From Actinoalloteichus hymeniacidonis (GTDB lineage Bacteria; Actinomycetota; Actinomycetes; Mycobacteriales; Pseudonocardiaceae), in the NCBI RefSeq assembly GCF_014203365.1, contig NZ_JACHIS010000001.1, positions 4,216,001 to 4,280,000 of the forward strand: 64,000 bases of DNA, in the 5' to 3' direction. The notes beneath the pieces were generated by a model that was not told the origin of the DNA, ran no database searches, and saw nothing but the letters and a program-made list of their open reading frames with translations. A program made the position numbers and the translations under genes. This document shows, piece after piece, positions 19,435 through 31,554 of the stretch (position 1 is the stretch's first letter; every line of letters begins with the position of its first letter).

Positions 19435-20028
19435 ATGATGACGACCATGGCGACCCATCGACGTGCCGACATGTTCACCGCAGACGGCAGGCCCTCCGAC
19501 GACGACCCGCGAGAGCACGGGCCCCGGCTGGGCGACGAGCGGGTCACCCTGGTGGATTCGTTGCGCCGCCAGCGACTCACGTTGGAGATGAAGTGCGCCG
19601 ACCTGGACGCCGAGGCCATGGCACGCCGAGCCGTGGAGCCCTCGACGATGTCGTTGCTGGGCATCGTGCGACACCTGGCCGAGATCGAACGGGCGACGTT
19701 CCGGGTGATGATGGCGGGTCAGGACGCGCCTCGACTGTTCTGCACCACGGATGATCGGGACGGTGACTTCAACGGCGCCGTCGCCGATCCACAGGTCGTC
19801 GAACAGGCCTGGAAGGCCTGGCGGACGGAGGTGGACTTCGCCGTGCAGTGGGTCGCCGGTGCGCCCGGTCTCGACGTCACCGGCGACGATCCCCTGAATC
19901 AGCACGGCAGCGGCGGCGGGACGATGTCGCTGCGCGAGGTACTGCTCGGAATGATCGAGGAGTACGCCCGTCACATGGGTCACGTCGACCTGCTTAGGGA
20001 ACGCATCGACGGCAGGCTGGGACAGTGA
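19435..20028 (+). CDS. DinB-like (DUF664) protein
   Basis: The 197-residue protein matches the DUF664 branch of the DinB/YfiT four-helix-bundle superfamily. Its metal-type histidines are in LLGIVRHLAEIER and EEYARHMGHVDLLRE. Members often act as bacillithiol- or mycothiol-dependent transferases or have unknown roles. It has several clustered ATG codons at its start, and I used the first. It converges with hisC only 15 bp away. Confidence 0.85.
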   Translation: MMTTMATHRRADMFTADGRPSDDDPREHGPRLGDERVTLVDSLRRQRLTLEMKCADLDAEAMARRAVEPSTMSLLGIVRHLAEIERATFRVMMAGQDAPRLFCTTDDRDGDFNGAVADPQVVEQAWKAWRTEVDFAVQWVAGAPGLDVTGDDPLNQHGSGGGTMSLREVLLGMIEEYARHMGHVDLLRERIDGRLGQ

Positions 20029-20043
20029 GTCCCGCGAGTCTGA

Positions 20044-22641
<2,598 letters not shown>

Positions 22642-22696
22642 TCAACATGGCGATCACGATCGGATGATCGTTTCCCTCTGTAGAACCGGAGGCCCC

Positions 22697-23992
22697 ATGT
22701 CCCGCGTCCATCGTCTACCCATGGCCTTGGCCCTGGGCGTCTGTCTCGTGGTGTCCCTCGCCGCACCGGCCGCAGGCACCGATGAGCCCGCAGCGAGCCC
22801 CGACCCGCAGGAGACGCCCGCAGGCGTCTACCTGGTCGAGGAGGCCGACACCCCACAGCAGCGCACCGCGATCGCCGCCCTCGGTGTCGACGTGCTGAGC
22901 GCCGACGACACGAGCATGACCGTCGTCGCCGATGCCGAACAGCTCGTAGGACTCCGCGCCACCGGGCGGCCGCTGACCTTTCTGGCGGAGCGCGGTGAGT
23001 TCATCGATCTCGGCAGGAGCGACGGACCGTCGATCAACGCCTTCCCATCCGGCTACGAGGACTACCACGACTTCGCCGAGCTGACCTCGGCGCTGGAGCA
23101 GGCCGCCGCCGACCACGCGGGGCTGGCCGAGCTGGACAGCGTCGGCAGCTCCGTGGAGGGCCGAGACCTGTGGTTGATGAGCATCACCCAGGCACCGGCC
23201 GGGTCGCCGGAGGTGCTGTTCACCTGCCAGCTGCATGCCAGGGAGCACCTCACCAGAGAGATGTGCCTGCACATCGTGGACCGCTTCACCGACGAGTACG
23301 GCAGCGATCCGGCGGTCACCGAACTGGTGGACAGCAGGATCATCCGGGTGATCCCCTCGGTGAATCCGGATGGTGCCGAATACGACCACGCGAGCGGTGG
23401 TTTCCGAGGCTGGCGCAAGAACCGGCAGGGCCAGGGCACCGACCTCAACCGCAACTGGGGACACCAGTGGGGTTGTTGCGGCGGATCCAGCGGTAGCCCG
23501 AGCAGCGACACCTATCGTGGTTCCAGCGCGTTCTCGGCGATCGAGAACCAGCACGTCCGGGACTACGTGGAGTCGCGGGTGGTCGGCGGAACACAGCGGA
23601 TCACCGCGCACATCGACTTCCACACCTATTCGGAGCTGATCCTCTGGCCCTACGGCTACACCTATTCCGACACCGCGCCCGGCCTGACCGCGCAGGACGC
23701 CGCCGCCTTCGAGGCCCTGGGCACCCGAATGGCGGACACCAACGGCTACACCCCACAGCAGATCAGCGATCTCTACATCGCCGACGGCGGTATGAACGAC
23801 TGGATGTGGGGCGCCCACGGGATCTACAGCTTCACCTTCGAGATGTATCCCCGGTCCGGTGGCCTGAACGGCTTCTATCCCGGTGACGAGGTCATCGACC
23901 GCGAGACGGCCCGCAACGACGAGGCCGTCGATCTTCTGCTGTCCTATGCGGACTGCGTACCCCGGGTGATCGGGGCGAGCTGCGGGGCATAG
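22697..23992 (+). CDS. Secreted zinc carboxypeptidase, M14 family
   Basis: This 431-residue protein has a Sec signal peptide (MSRVHRLPMALALGVCLVVS, cleaved near AAPAAG). A propeptide-like region follows, then a carboxypeptidase A/T-type domain from about residue 110. Zinc ligands are HAREHLTRE (His and Glu) and the later histidine in IDFHTYSELILWPYG. The catalytic glutamate is in YSFTFEMYP, and substrate-binding Arg/Asn are in GTDLNRNWG. Clustered cysteines (WGCCGG) and a C-terminal pair (CVPRVIGASCGA) suggest disulphides. GGAGG precedes ATG 22697. It likely cuts C-terminal residues from extracellular peptides. Confidence 0.92.
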   Translation: MSRVHRLPMALALGVCLVVSLAAPAAGTDEPAASPDPQETPAGVYLVEEADTPQQRTAIAALGVDVLSADDTSMTVVADAEQLVGLRATGRPLTFLAERGEFIDLGRSDGPSINAFPSGYEDYHDFAELTSALEQAAADHAGLAELDSVGSSVEGRDLWLMSITQAPAGSPEVLFTCQLHAREHLTREMCLHIVDRFTDEYGSDPAVTELVDSRIIRVIPSVNPDGAEYDHASGGFRGWRKNRQGQGTDLNRNWGHQWGCCGGSSGSPSSDTYRGSSAFSAIENQHVRDYVESRVVGGTQRITAHIDFHTYSELILWPYGYTYSDTAPGLTAQDAAAFEALGTRMADTNGYTPQQISDLYIADGGMNDWMWGAHGIYSFTFEMYPRSGGLNGFYPGDEVIDRETARNDEAVDLLLSYADCVPRVIGASCGA

Positions 23993-24002
23993 CCGTCGAG
24001 GT

Positions 24003-24040
24003 CGGGCACGGAGTCAGCCAGGGATGGAGCTCCGTGCCCG
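24003..24040. terminator. Bidirectional hairpin between convergent M14 peptidase and DsbA-like genes
   Basis: An 11-bp perfect stem, CGGGCACGGAG paired with CTCCGTGCCCG, with a 16-base loop lies between the two convergent stops. It overlaps the last codons of the minus-strand gene and could stop transcription from both sides. Confidence 0.55.
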
Positions 24041-24715
24041 CCACGCCTCTTCCAACAGTTCCAGCAGTTCCTCGGTGGCGAGCGAACCGGAGTGGGTGCC
24101 GCCGCCGATGCGGTAGGCGGGCACGGCGGTGGCCCCGACCTCGGCGGCGCGGGCATGTTCGGTGTGCACGACATCCGAGTACGCGTCGGTGCGCCACAGT
24201 TGCGCCGCGACGGCGCGGTCCAGACCCGCCGCTGCCGCCAGTTCGGTCAAGAGGTCGCGATCGGCGAGGTCGGCGAGATCCCGTTGGTACGCGGTGAAGA
24301 GGGACTCCCGCACGGCGTCGCCGACGCCGTGCTCGACCGCCGCCTGGGTGAGCCGGTGCGCGTCGAGGGTACTCACCGGTCGCACGGACTCCGGGCGCAG
24401 CTGCAGGCCCTCCGTGTTCCCCTCGGACCGGATGCGTTCGAGGATCTCCGTCACGGTCGCCTCGTCCATCGCCCAGTCCTCGCGCATGATCTCGACGAGG
24501 AGGCGCGGCGGGGTCCCCGCGTAACCGGGCCGCAGTTCGAATGATCGCCAACGGGTCTGGACCCGATCGGCATGGGCGAACCGGGCGAGTGCGGCGTCCC
24601 AGCGTCGCGCGCCGATCCAGCACCAGGGACAGGCGAAGTCGAACCAGATCTCGACGTCGAGTGTGCTCGTCGCGCCCCGATCCGTGGGCACGTCGGCAGC
24701 GGTCTGCTCAATCAT
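24014..24715 (-). CDS. DsbA-family (FrnE-like) thioredoxin-fold oxidoreductase
   Basis: The 233-residue cytoplasmic protein has the active site FACPWCWIGARRW (CPWC near residues 29-32). It also has the FrnE/2-hydroxychromene isomerase-like helical insert (ESVRPVSTLDAHRLTQAAVEHG) and the cis-proline segment GATAVPAYRIGG. FrnE-like proteins act as disulphide oxidoreductases, some in polyketide pathways or stress responses. No signal peptide. ATG 24715 begins two bases after the stop of the upstream gene, so the two probably form a pair. Confidence 0.9.
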   Translation of the reverse strand: MIEQTAADVPTDRGATSTLDVEIWFDFACPWCWIGARRWDAALARFAHADRVQTRWRSFELRPGYAGTPPRLLVEIMREDWAMDEATVTEILERIRSEGNTEGLQLRPESVRPVSTLDAHRLTQAAVEHGVGDAVRESLFTAYQRDLADLADRDLLTELAAAAGLDRAVAAQLWRTDAYSDVVHTEHARAAEVGATAVPAYRIGGGTHSGSLATEELLELLEEAWRARSSIPG

Positions 24716-24717
24716 GA

Positions 24718-25227
24718 TCAACCCACCACCGTGTTCTGTCCGACCCTGATCCGCCATCCCGCCGAGGTGCGCACCGCGACGAACACCACGATGCTCTCCC
24801 GGTTCTCGGTGTCGACCGGCAGCAATGCGCCATCTGCCGCGGCGGGCCGCTGCCGAGCATGGACCACCGCGATGTCGGTGTGGAGGAAGATCAGGCTCTC
24901 GACGTCGTATCGGACGTAGACCTCGCGTAACGGACCGTCGAACACGAAGGCCTGCGCACGCAACAACGTCTCCCTGTCCAGGACCAGATTGCCCACGATG
25001 TTGACGAAGATCGGGTCGTCGTCGAACAAGGCGTTCATGGCCGGGGCGTCGTTGGTGTTGAAGGCATCCTGATAACGCCCGACGAGCTCGACGACGGCGG
25101 TGCGGTCCTCCGACGACCGACCGTCGGTGCCGGATCGCTGCTGCTGATCTCGGCCATGGTGGTGGGCGCTCCTCTCGTCGACGGCGGGTCCTGAGGTGAC
25201 TCGCCTGCCGAGAGCATCCGACCTCAA
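24718..25227 (-). CDS. SnoaL-like/DUF4440 (SgcJ/EcaC-type) protein, start uncertain
   Basis: From about residue 42 this is a SnoaL-like alpha+beta barrel: RTAVVELVGRYQDAFNTNDA, FVNIVGNLVLDRETLL, ESLIFLHTDIAVVHARQR and IVVFVAVRTSAGWRIRVGQN, as in the SgcJ/EcaC group of unknown enzymology. The only in-frame start upstream of the domain is a TTG at 25227. A well-placed ATG at 25160 with an AGGAG-type site reads MAEISSSDPAP, but in another frame that stops after about 40 codons. A one-base error or mutation in the short CAG/CGTCGG-type repeats between 25085 and 25150 would join it to the domain. Confidence 0.7.
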   Translation of the reverse strand: MRSDALGRRVTSGPAVDERSAHHHGRDQQQRSGTDGRSSEDRTAVVELVGRYQDAFNTNDAPAMNALFDDDPIFVNIVGNLVLDRETLLRAQAFVFDGPLREVYVRYDVESLIFLHTDIAVVHARQRPAAADGALLPVDTENRESIVVFVAVRTSAGWRIRVGQNTVVG

Positions 25228-25270
25228 CAGAGGTTGATGTCAACCGAGAGGAACGAAGGGGTGGCCCCCG

Positions 25271-26881
25271 TCAGTCCAGCGTCCAGTGGTGGAGGTTCCA
25301 CCACGGTCCCCAGGTGATCCCGTGTTCGGTCGACTCGACGACGGGTCGATAGCCGTCCCAGCCATCACGCTGCAGGTAGGCGTGCTCCAGGAAAGTCAGG
25401 AACACCAGGCCGGGTTCCTCCAGGTAGGCACGCTGGGCCTCCCAGTAGTAGACGGTTCGCTGTGCCGGATCGGCGATCTCGCGGGCCGCGTCGAGCGCGG
25501 TGTCGACACTCAAGTTGTGATAGCCGCCCGGGTTCGCGGTCACCTCGACCGGCGACGTGGAGTGCAGGGCGTCGAAGAACTGGAAATCCGGGTCGAGGTG
25601 GCGGCCACCACTGGTCAGCACGGCGTTGTCGGCGGCGTGTTCGGCGAGGTCGGCCGCGTCGACTCCGCGCGTCTCGACCTCGATGCCCACCTCGGCCGCG
25701 TCGGCGGCGAACGCCTCGACCAGCCTGCCGTCGAGGTCGTCGTCCTGCGCGTAGAACAGGCTGAATCGTGCGGTCTCGCCCTCGCGCTCGCGCACCCCGT
25801 CCTCACCGGGGGTCCAACCACCGGTGGTGAGCAGGCGCCCCGCCTGGAGCGGGTCGGCGGTGAACGCCGACTCGGGTTCGAGGAGATCGGGCATCGCCGG
25901 GCTCGCCGGGGTGGAGGCAGGCGAACCCAGGCCGCCGAGGACCTCGGCGACCAGCTCGTCCCGATTCACCGCGAGATTGAGCGCCATCCGAATCGAGGGA
26001 TCGCCGGTGACCGGTCCCTCGGTGGGCAGGCTGACCGCCCGGTATTCGACGCTCTCGTGTCGCAGGACCTCGTAATCCTCGGTGATCTCGTGGATCTCCG
26101 GGTCGCGCAGCTGCTCCGGATCACCTGGCGGCAGCATCGCTCCGTCGGCCACTCCCGAGGAGAGGAACCGGGCCTGCTCGGCCGGGTCGGTGTGGAAGAC
26201 GACCCGCACCTCCTCGATCTCCGGCGGGCCCTGCCAGTGATCCGGATTCCCCGACCAGGTCATCTCCTCGCCCTGCGTCCAGCCGGTGAGCCGATAGGGC
26301 CCGGTGCCGATCGGTTCGTCCGCCAGGGCGGAGTCCCGCACCGGTTCCGCATCCTCCAGTGCCTCGCTCGGCAGGATCCCCAGCGTCAGCAGGGAGAGGA
26401 ACGGCGAGTACGGCTCGTCGAGCTCGAATCGGACGGTGGTCTCGTCGACGGCCGTGACCTCGCGCAGCATCGAATACCGTGACGCGATCGGCGACTCGAA
26501 GGCGGGATCGAGCAGTGCCCGATAGGTCGCGACGACATCCGACGAATCGAATTCGCTGCCGTCGTGGAAGGTCACGCCCTCCCGCAGGCGCACCGTCCAC
26601 ACGGTTGCGTCCTCCTCGGGGAAGGGCAGTTCCGAGGCGAGCGCGGGACGCAGGTCCAGCCGGGCGTCCGAGGTGAGCAGCCCGTCGTAGAACTTGGCGG
26701 CGCCGCTGTTACCGAAACCCGCCAGCGGGTGCAGCGTCTCCGGCTCGTCCACGGTGGACAGCACCATCGGGGCCGTCGCGTCGGCGGAGTTCCCACCCGG
26801 CGACAGCGTGCTGGTGCAGGACGAGGACAGCAGCGCGACGGTCAGCACACAGGCCGACGGCAGCAGGCGGGGAGTGGGCAC
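25271..26881 (-). CDS. ABC transporter substrate-binding lipoprotein, peptide/nickel family (SBP_bac_5)
   Basis: The 536-residue protein has a lipoprotein signal with lipobox LLSSSC (Cys22) and the family 5 solute-binding fold: DEPETLHPLAG, GVTFHDGSEFDSSDVVATYRALL, PIGTGPYRLTGW and the C-terminal SVDTALDAAREIAD. Such proteins deliver oligopeptides, nickel or other small solutes to an Opp/Dpp-type ABC importer. No permease or ATPase genes are next to it, so it is an orphan. The start is GTG 26881. It is expected to be lipidated by the Lgt encoded at 2203-3282. Confidence 0.9.
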   Translation of the reverse strand: MPTPRLLPSACVLTVALLSSSCTSTLSPGGNSADATAPMVLSTVDEPETLHPLAGFGNSGAAKFYDGLLTSDARLDLRPALASELPFPEEDATVWTVRLREGVTFHDGSEFDSSDVVATYRALLDPAFESPIASRYSMLREVTAVDETTVRFELDEPYSPFLSLLTLGILPSEALEDAEPVRDSALADEPIGTGPYRLTGWTQGEEMTWSGNPDHWQGPPEIEEVRVVFHTDPAEQARFLSSGVADGAMLPPGDPEQLRDPEIHEITEDYEVLRHESVEYRAVSLPTEGPVTGDPSIRMALNLAVNRDELVAEVLGGLGSPASTPASPAMPDLLEPESAFTADPLQAGRLLTTGGWTPGEDGVREREGETARFSLFYAQDDDLDGRLVEAFAADAAEVGIEVETRGVDAADLAEHAADNAVLTSGGRHLDPDFQFFDALHSTSPVEVTANPGGYHNLSVDTALDAAREIADPAQRTVYYWEAQRAYLEEPGLVFLTFLEHAYLQRDGWDGYRPVVESTEHGITWGPWWNLHHWTLD

Positions 26882-27035
26882 AGGTCACCCTAGAAAGCAC
26901 GGTGTGCGCCGGGCAACCGGGGTTGGCCACCCTTCGATGCTCGGGATCGGACGACGGGTGGAAACCCGGTCGGTGTCGGCGGCCCCGAGCATCGCGGCCG
27001 TTCGGCACCTCCGTGGTGCGGCGACCGCAGTGCAA

Positions 27036-27064
27036 TGGGGCCGCCCGAGAATCGGGCGACCCCA
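27036..27064 (-). terminator. Terminator-like hairpin after nadC
   Basis: TGGGGCCGCCCGA pairs with TCGGGCGACCCCA (13 bp, one mismatch) around a three-base loop. It lies 57 bases downstream of the nadC stop, matching the end of the nadABC operon. The rest of the 26882-27120 interval shows no gene. Confidence 0.65.
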
Positions 27065-27120
27065 CCGTGTCCTGCGGCGAGCGATGTCACACCCGCCGAG
27101 GTGCGATGCCGAATCGCGGC

Positions 27121-28041
27121 TCAGAGCAGATCCAGCCCCAGATCCAGGGCGGGTGCCGAATGGGTGAGGCCGCCGACGGCCAGGTAGTCGACCCCGGTGG
27201 CGGCGTACTCCCTGGCGACGTCGAGGGTCAGCCCGCCGGACGCCTCCAGTCGGGTTCTGCTGCCGATCGCGTTGCGGACGCGGACCGCCTCGGCGCACTG
27301 CTGCGGGCTGAAGTTGTCCAACAGCACCAGTTCGGCGCGCGCGGCGAGCACGGCGTCGAGTTCGGTCAGCGTGGTCACCTCCACCTCACACGACACGTCG
27401 GGCGCGTATGCCCGGACGGCGTTCAGCGCGTCGGTGACCGATCCGGCCGCGACCACGTGGTTGTCCTTGATCAGCACGGCGTCCCCGAGGCCCATCCGGT
27501 GGTTGGCGCCGTCGCCGCACCGCACCGCGTACTTCTCCAGATGCCGTAGCCCCGGCGTGGTCTTGCGGCTGTCCCGGATGACGCAGTTGGTGCCGCGCAC
27601 CTCCGCGACCCAGGCCGAGGTGAGCGTCGCGATGCCCGAGAGATGACAGAGCAGGTTCAACGCCGTGCGTTCCGCGGTCAGTAAGCCGCGGACCGGTGCC
27701 TTGACCCGCAGTGCGACCTGACCGGGCGCCACCCGATCACCGTCGGAGAGCTCGGTGTGCACCTCGACCTGGTCCGGACCCACCACGGTGTCCAACACCG
27801 CGAGGAAGACGGGGATGCCCGCCATGGTCCCCGCCCGCCGCGACGCCACGTCGGCGACCGCGATCGCGTCGGCGGGCACCGTGGCCATCGTGGTCACGTC
27901 CGGCCCGTAGCGAAGGTCCTCCTCCAAGGCGGTGAGGACCACCCGGCGGATCTCCACCGGGTCGAGCGAGGCTGCCTCCAACTCGCCGAGGACGGTCGAG
28001 GAGAACTCGGCCGGTGTGAACTCCGCGAAACGCGAACTCAT
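27121..28041 (-). CDS. nadC: Nicotinate-nucleotide pyrophosphorylase (quinolinate phosphoribosyltransferase)
   Basis: NadC turns quinolinate and PRPP into nicotinate mononucleotide. The 306-residue protein has LEEDLRYGPDVTT near the N-terminus. RTALNLLCHLSGIATLTSAWV, RDSRKTTPGLRHLEKYAVRCGDGANHR and IKDNH carry the quinolinate and PRPP ligands, and LEASGGL and VDYLAVGGLTHS lie at the C-terminus. Its ATG overlaps the nadB stop (ATGA). It is the last gene of nadABC. Confidence 0.96.
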   Translation of the reverse strand: MSSRFAEFTPAEFSSTVLGELEAASLDPVEIRRVVLTALEEDLRYGPDVTTMATVPADAIAVADVASRRAGTMAGIPVFLAVLDTVVGPDQVEVHTELSDGDRVAPGQVALRVKAPVRGLLTAERTALNLLCHLSGIATLTSAWVAEVRGTNCVIRDSRKTTPGLRHLEKYAVRCGDGANHRMGLGDAVLIKDNHVVAAGSVTDALNAVRAYAPDVSCEVEVTTLTELDAVLAARAELVLLDNFSPQQCAEAVRVRNAIGSRTRLEASGGLTLDVAREYAATGVDYLAVGGLTHSAPALDLGLDLL

Positions 28042-29666
28042 GCGACACCCTTCAGGCTGGTCTGTTCGACGAGGATCGGCTGTCCGGCCACATCCAGTCG
28101 GGTGAGCAGGCTGCGCCGCCAGATCCGGTCGTCACGTTCGGGGTGATCATGTCGCACGTGACAACCACGGGATTCGGTGCGGTTGCTCGCCGCGAGCAAC
28201 GACAGTCGGGCCACCAAAGCCAGCGCGGCATCGGCGACCAGGTCGGGCGTCCGCAGCGGCCGGACCACGGTGCAGGCGTCCAGCGTGGTCGTCGCCGTGG
28301 CCAGTCCCTCGGCGTCCCGGCCGATGGCGGCGTACCGACTCATCGCCCGCTGTAGCACCGGACGGTCGGCGACCGCCTCGGCGGGCAGGACCGGGTCGAT
28401 CTCGGCGCAGGGCCCGCCGAGCAGACAGGCGGCGCGGTCCTCGGCCACCGCCTCGGCGACCCGACGACCGGTCACCAGACCTTCCAGCAGGCTGTTCGAC
28501 GCCAGCCGGTTCGCCCCGTGCAGCCCCGTTCTGGCCACCTCGCCCACGGCGTAGAGGCCGACGACGCCGGTACGGCCGTGGGTCGATGCCACGATGCCGC
28601 CGCAGGCGAAGTGCGCGGCGGGCGCCACCGGGATCGGGTCGGTCGCCGGGTCGATCCCCACCGCCTGGCAGGCCGCGAACACCGTGGGGAACCGACGCCG
28701 GAAGGCCGGGCCCGCCAATCCGGTGGCATCGAGGTAGACGTGATCGTCGACTCCGCCAGGGGCCTCGGCGAGCCTGCGGGTGATCGCGGCGGACACGACG
28801 TCCCGGGGCGCGAGATCGGCCATCGGATGCACACCGGCCATCACCCGGCTGCCCGTGGCGTCGATCAACACGGCGCCCTCGCCCCGGACCGCCTCGGTGA
28901 TGAGGGGACGGCGTCCCCGGTCGGCGGGCCCGCTGTAGAGGACGGTGGGATGGAACTGCACGAACTCCAGATCGGAGACCACCGCTCCCGCCCGCAGTGC
29001 CAACGCCAGTCCGTCGCCGGTGGCGCCGTCGGGGTTGGAGGTGGCCTGGTAGAGCTGCCCCGCTCCCCCGGTGGCGAGCACCACCGCAGGGGCCCGCAGC
29101 AGACCGGTGCCACCCTCGGGATCGAGCACCAGCAGGCCGGCCACCGCGCCGGTCGGCGTGCGCAGGGCCTCCACCGCGACGTGGTGTTCGAGGATGGCGA
29201 TCCGCCCGTCCCGGCCTGCCGCGAGCAGCGCCCGGGAGACCTCGGCGCCGGTCGCGTCGCCGCCCGCGTGGATCACGCGGTAGGCGCTGTGACCGCCCTC
29301 CCTGGTTCTGGCGAGACCGCCGCCGTCCGAGGCCGCGTCGAAGCGTGCCCCGAGTCCGATCAGCTCGGTCACCGCGTCCGGACCCGCACCGATCACGCCT
29401 CGGACGGCCGCTTCGTCGCACAGGCCAGCCCCGGCGGTCAGGGTGTCGGCGACGTGCCTGTCCACCGAGTCGGCCGATGGATCCCGATCGTCGAGGACGA
29501 CGGCCACCCCGCCCTGCGCCCACCGGGTGTTGCCGTCCTCGGCGGCCCCCTTGGTGACCACGAGGACGCGCAGGCCGAGGCGCTGGGCATGCAGGGCGGC
29601 GGTCAGCCCGGCCACCCCGGTGCCGACCACGAGTACGTCGGCCTCCGACTCCCAACGGGCGGTCAT
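28038..29666 (-). CDS. nadB: L-aspartate oxidase
   Basis: NadB oxidises aspartate to iminoaspartate, passing electrons to FAD. The 542-residue flavoprotein has [17 protein letters not shown] (FAD-binding), the [13 protein letters not shown] stretch, the active-site region [17 protein letters not shown], the HPTVLY segment, and [19 protein letters not shown] near the C-terminal helical domain. The start overlaps the nadA stop by 4 bases. The order nadA-nadB-nadC matches mycobacteria. Confidence 0.96.
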   Translation of the reverse strand: MTARWESEADVLVVGTGVAGLTAALHAQRLGLRVLVVTKGAAEDGNTRWAQGGVAVVLDDRDPSADSVDRHVADTLTAGAGLCDEAAVRGVIGAGPDAVTELIGLGARFDAASDGGGLARTREGGHSAYRVIHAGGDATGAEVSRALLAAGRDGRIAILEHHVAVEALRTPTGAVAGLLVLDPEGGTGLLRAPAVVLATGGAGQLYQATSNPDGATGDGLALALRAGAVVSDLEFVQFHPTVLYSGPADRGRRPLITEAVRGEGAVLIDATGSRVMAGVHPMADLAPRDVVSAAITRRLAEAPGGVDDHVYLDATGLAGPAFRRRFPTVFAACQAVGIDPATDPIPVAPAAHFACGGIVASTHGRTGVVGLYAVGEVARTGLHGANRLASNSLLEGLVTGRRVAEAVAEDRAACLLGGPCAEIDPVLPAEAVADRPVLQRAMSRYAAIGRDAEGLATATTTLDACTVVRPLRTPDLVADAALALVARLSLLAASNRTESRGCHVRHDHPERDDRIWRRSLLTRLDVAGQPILVEQTSLKGVA

Positions 29667-30721
29667 TCGCCGCCGCCCGGCCTGCCGATCTCGATCATGC
29701 GACGGACCGCGTTACGCGCCTGATCCGCGGTGTCGGGATCGACGTGCACCTCGTCGAGGCCCTCGCGCAGGCAGCGCAGCAGCGCGGCGGGAGTGATCAT
29801 CTTCATGTAGCGGCAGGAGGCGCGGTCGTTGACGGCGCGGAAGTCGACCTCCGGCGCGGCCTGTCGTAACTGGTGCAGCATGCCGACCTCGGTGGCAACC
29901 AACACCGAGGTGGCCGAGGTCTCCCGCGCCGCGTCGAGCATGCCCCCGGTGGAGAGGATCTTGACCTTCTCGGCGGGGACGGCGCCCTCGCCCGCGAGGT
30001 AGAGCGCGGAGGTCGCGCAGCCGCATTCGGGGTGGATGAACAGATCCGCATCGGGCGCGGCCGCGGCACGGGCGGCGAGCTCGGTGCCGTTGATGCCCGC
30101 GTGGACGTGGCACTCGCCCGCCCAGATGTGCAGGTTGTCCCGGCCGGTCTCGCGCTGGACGTGCGCACCGAGGAACTGGTCCGGCAGGAACAGCACCTCC
30201 CGGTCGGCCGGGATGGAGGCGACCACGTCGACCGCGTTGGACGAGGTGCAGCAGATGTCGGTCTCGGCCTTCACCGCGGCCGTGGTGTTGACGTAGGAGA
30301 CGACGACCGCGCCGGGGTGCTCGGCCTTCCAGGCGCGAAGTTCGTCGGCGGTGATGGAGTCGGCCAGCGAGCAGCCGGCCCGCTCGTCGGGGATCAGGAC
30401 CCGCTTGTCCGGGCTGAGGATCTTCGCGGTCTCGGCCATGAAGTGGACGCCGCAGAAGATGATCGTCGAGGCGGTGCTCTCGGCGGCGATCCGGCTCAGC
30501 GCGAGCGAGTCGCCCGCGTGGTGGGCGACGTCCTGGATCTCGGGGAGCTGGTAGTTGTGCGCCAGCACGACGGCGTCCTGCTCGGCAGCCAGCCGCCGGA
30601 CCTCCTCCCGCCATGCCTCGTTCGCCTCGACGCCGCCGTAGGGCGTCAGGTCTGCATCGGTCGGGCCCGCGTCGACTCTGTCGCCCACCTGGCCGTCCGC
30701 GTGTGTGGCACTCGCAGTCAT
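29663..30721 (-). CDS. nadA: Quinolinate synthase
   Basis: NadA condenses iminoaspartate with dihydroxyacetone phosphate using a [4Fe-4S] cluster. The 352-residue protein has [64 protein letters not shown] and [11 protein letters not shown], which supply the cluster cysteines. ATG 30721 follows an AGGACCAGG site. It heads nadABC and is divergent from a NrtR-type regulator, with a perfect inverted repeat in the shared promoter. Confidence 0.96.
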   Translation of the reverse strand: MTASATHADGQVGDRVDAGPTDADLTPYGGVEANEAWREEVRRLAAEQDAVVLAHNYQLPEIQDVAHHAGDSLALSRIAAESTASTIIFCGVHFMAETAKILSPDKRVLIPDERAGCSLADSITADELRAWKAEHPGAVVVSYVNTTAAVKAETDICCTSSNAVDVVASIPADREVLFLPDQFLGAHVQRETGRDNLHIWAGECHVHAGINGTELAARAAAAPDADLFIHPECGCATSALYLAGEGAVPAEKVKILSTGGMLDAARETSATSVLVATEVGMLHQLRQAAPEVDFRAVNDRASCRYMKMITPAALLRCLREGLDEVHVDPDTADQARNAVRRMIEIGRPGGGE

Positions 30722-30771
30722 CCTGGTCCTCCCCACCCGACCACGGATCTCGGCCGGATTGACTACCCTGA

Positions 30772-30794
30772 GTTTTCGCCCGTTAAGCGAAAAC
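30772..30794. promoter_or_regulatory. Probable NrtR/NdnR-type operator between nadA and the Nudix regulator
   Basis: GTTTTCGC and GCGAAAAC form a perfect inverted repeat around a 7-base AT-richer spacer, 51 bases from the nadA start and 22 bases from the regulator start. An operator shared by divergent regulator and nad operon is the arrangement known for NrtR-family control of NAD synthesis. The binding protein is inferred from context. Confidence 0.7.
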
Positions 30795-30802
30795 CAGCCG
30801 GA

Positions 30803-30808
30803 TAGTAT
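30803..30808 (+). promoter_or_regulatory. Probable -10 element of a leaderless Nudix regulator transcript
   Basis: TAGTAT ends seven bases before the GTG start at 30816 and no ribosome-binding site is visible. The operator repeat lies directly upstream, where it would cover the -35 region and block transcription. Confidence 0.45.
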
Positions 30809-30815
30809 CAGCCAA

Positions 30816-31520
30816 GTGAGCACTACCGGGCACGAGGTATTGGCGGCAGTACTCGGAGTGCGGGGGCTCGGAGCGGCCAGATCACTTCAGGTGCTGCTCT
30901 GGGAACGTGGGATGGAACCGCAGGCGGGGCGTTGGTCGCTGCCCGGCGGCGGCTTGGGCGCCGACGAGGACGTCGAGACCTCCATTCGCAGGCAACTGGC
31001 GGAGAAGGTCGACGTCCGCAGGCTCTCGCATGTCGAGCAGCTCGCCGTGTTCAGCGCACCGGACCGCGTCCCCGGCCCTCGGACGGTGGCCACCGCCTTC
31101 CTCGGCCTGGTGCCCTGCGACGTGGACCCGGCGATGCCCGCCGACACCCGGTGGTATCCCGTCGACCGGCTCCCCGACACCGCGTTCGACCACCACGCCA
31201 TCGTGCAGCGGGCTCGCAACCGGCTGCGAGCCAAGCTCTCGTACACCAACCTGGGTTTCGCGCTGGCACCTCGGGAGTTCAGCATCTCGACGCTGTGCGG
31301 CATCTACTCGGTGGCGTTGGGCTACCGCGTCTCGGCGACCAACCTCCAGCGGGTGCTCTCCCGGCGGGGACTGCTGGAGCCGACCGGACACACCTCGCCC
31401 TCCGGCCCCTCGGGCGGCAGGCCTGCCGCGCTCTTCCGATTCACCGGTCACGGCCTCCAGGTCACCGACCCGTTCGCCGTGCTCCGGCCCCCGTCGGGCG
31501 GCGCTACACCACGCAGGTGA
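30816..31520 (+). CDS. NrtR/NdnR-type Nudix-domain regulator of NAD biosynthesis
   Basis: The 234-residue protein has an N-terminal Nudix fold (residues about 5-140) and a C-terminal winged-helix domain (about 145-215: [22 protein letters not shown] then [16 protein letters not shown]). This layout belongs to NrtR-family repressors. The Nudix box at 45-67 is degenerate: the usual REUxEExGU is RQLAEKVDV, so the catalytic glutamates are lost, which fits a ligand sensor rather than a hydrolase. The start is GTG 30816. It is divergent from nadABC. In this family the ligand is an NAD-related metabolite such as ADP-ribose or NAD; which one applies here is not known. Confidence 0.85.
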   Translation: MSTTGHEVLAAVLGVRGLGAARSLQVLLWERGMEPQAGRWSLPGGGLGADEDVETSIRRQLAEKVDVRRLSHVEQLAVFSAPDRVPGPRTVATAFLGLVPCDVDPAMPADTRWYPVDRLPDTAFDHHAIVQRARNRLRAKLSYTNLGFALAPREFSISTLCGIYSVALGYRVSATNLQRVLSRRGLLEPTGHTSPSGPSGGRPAALFRFTGHGLQVTDPFAVLRPPSGGATPRR

Positions 31521-31554
31521 TCAGTACCACAGTCCCCCGGGGGAAATGGAGCCC

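Noticed and set aside
31531-31542. TCCCCCGGGGGA palindrome after the Nudix regulator
   Set aside because: It has no loop space for a stable hairpin and is easily produced by chance in GC-rich DNA; not called a terminator.
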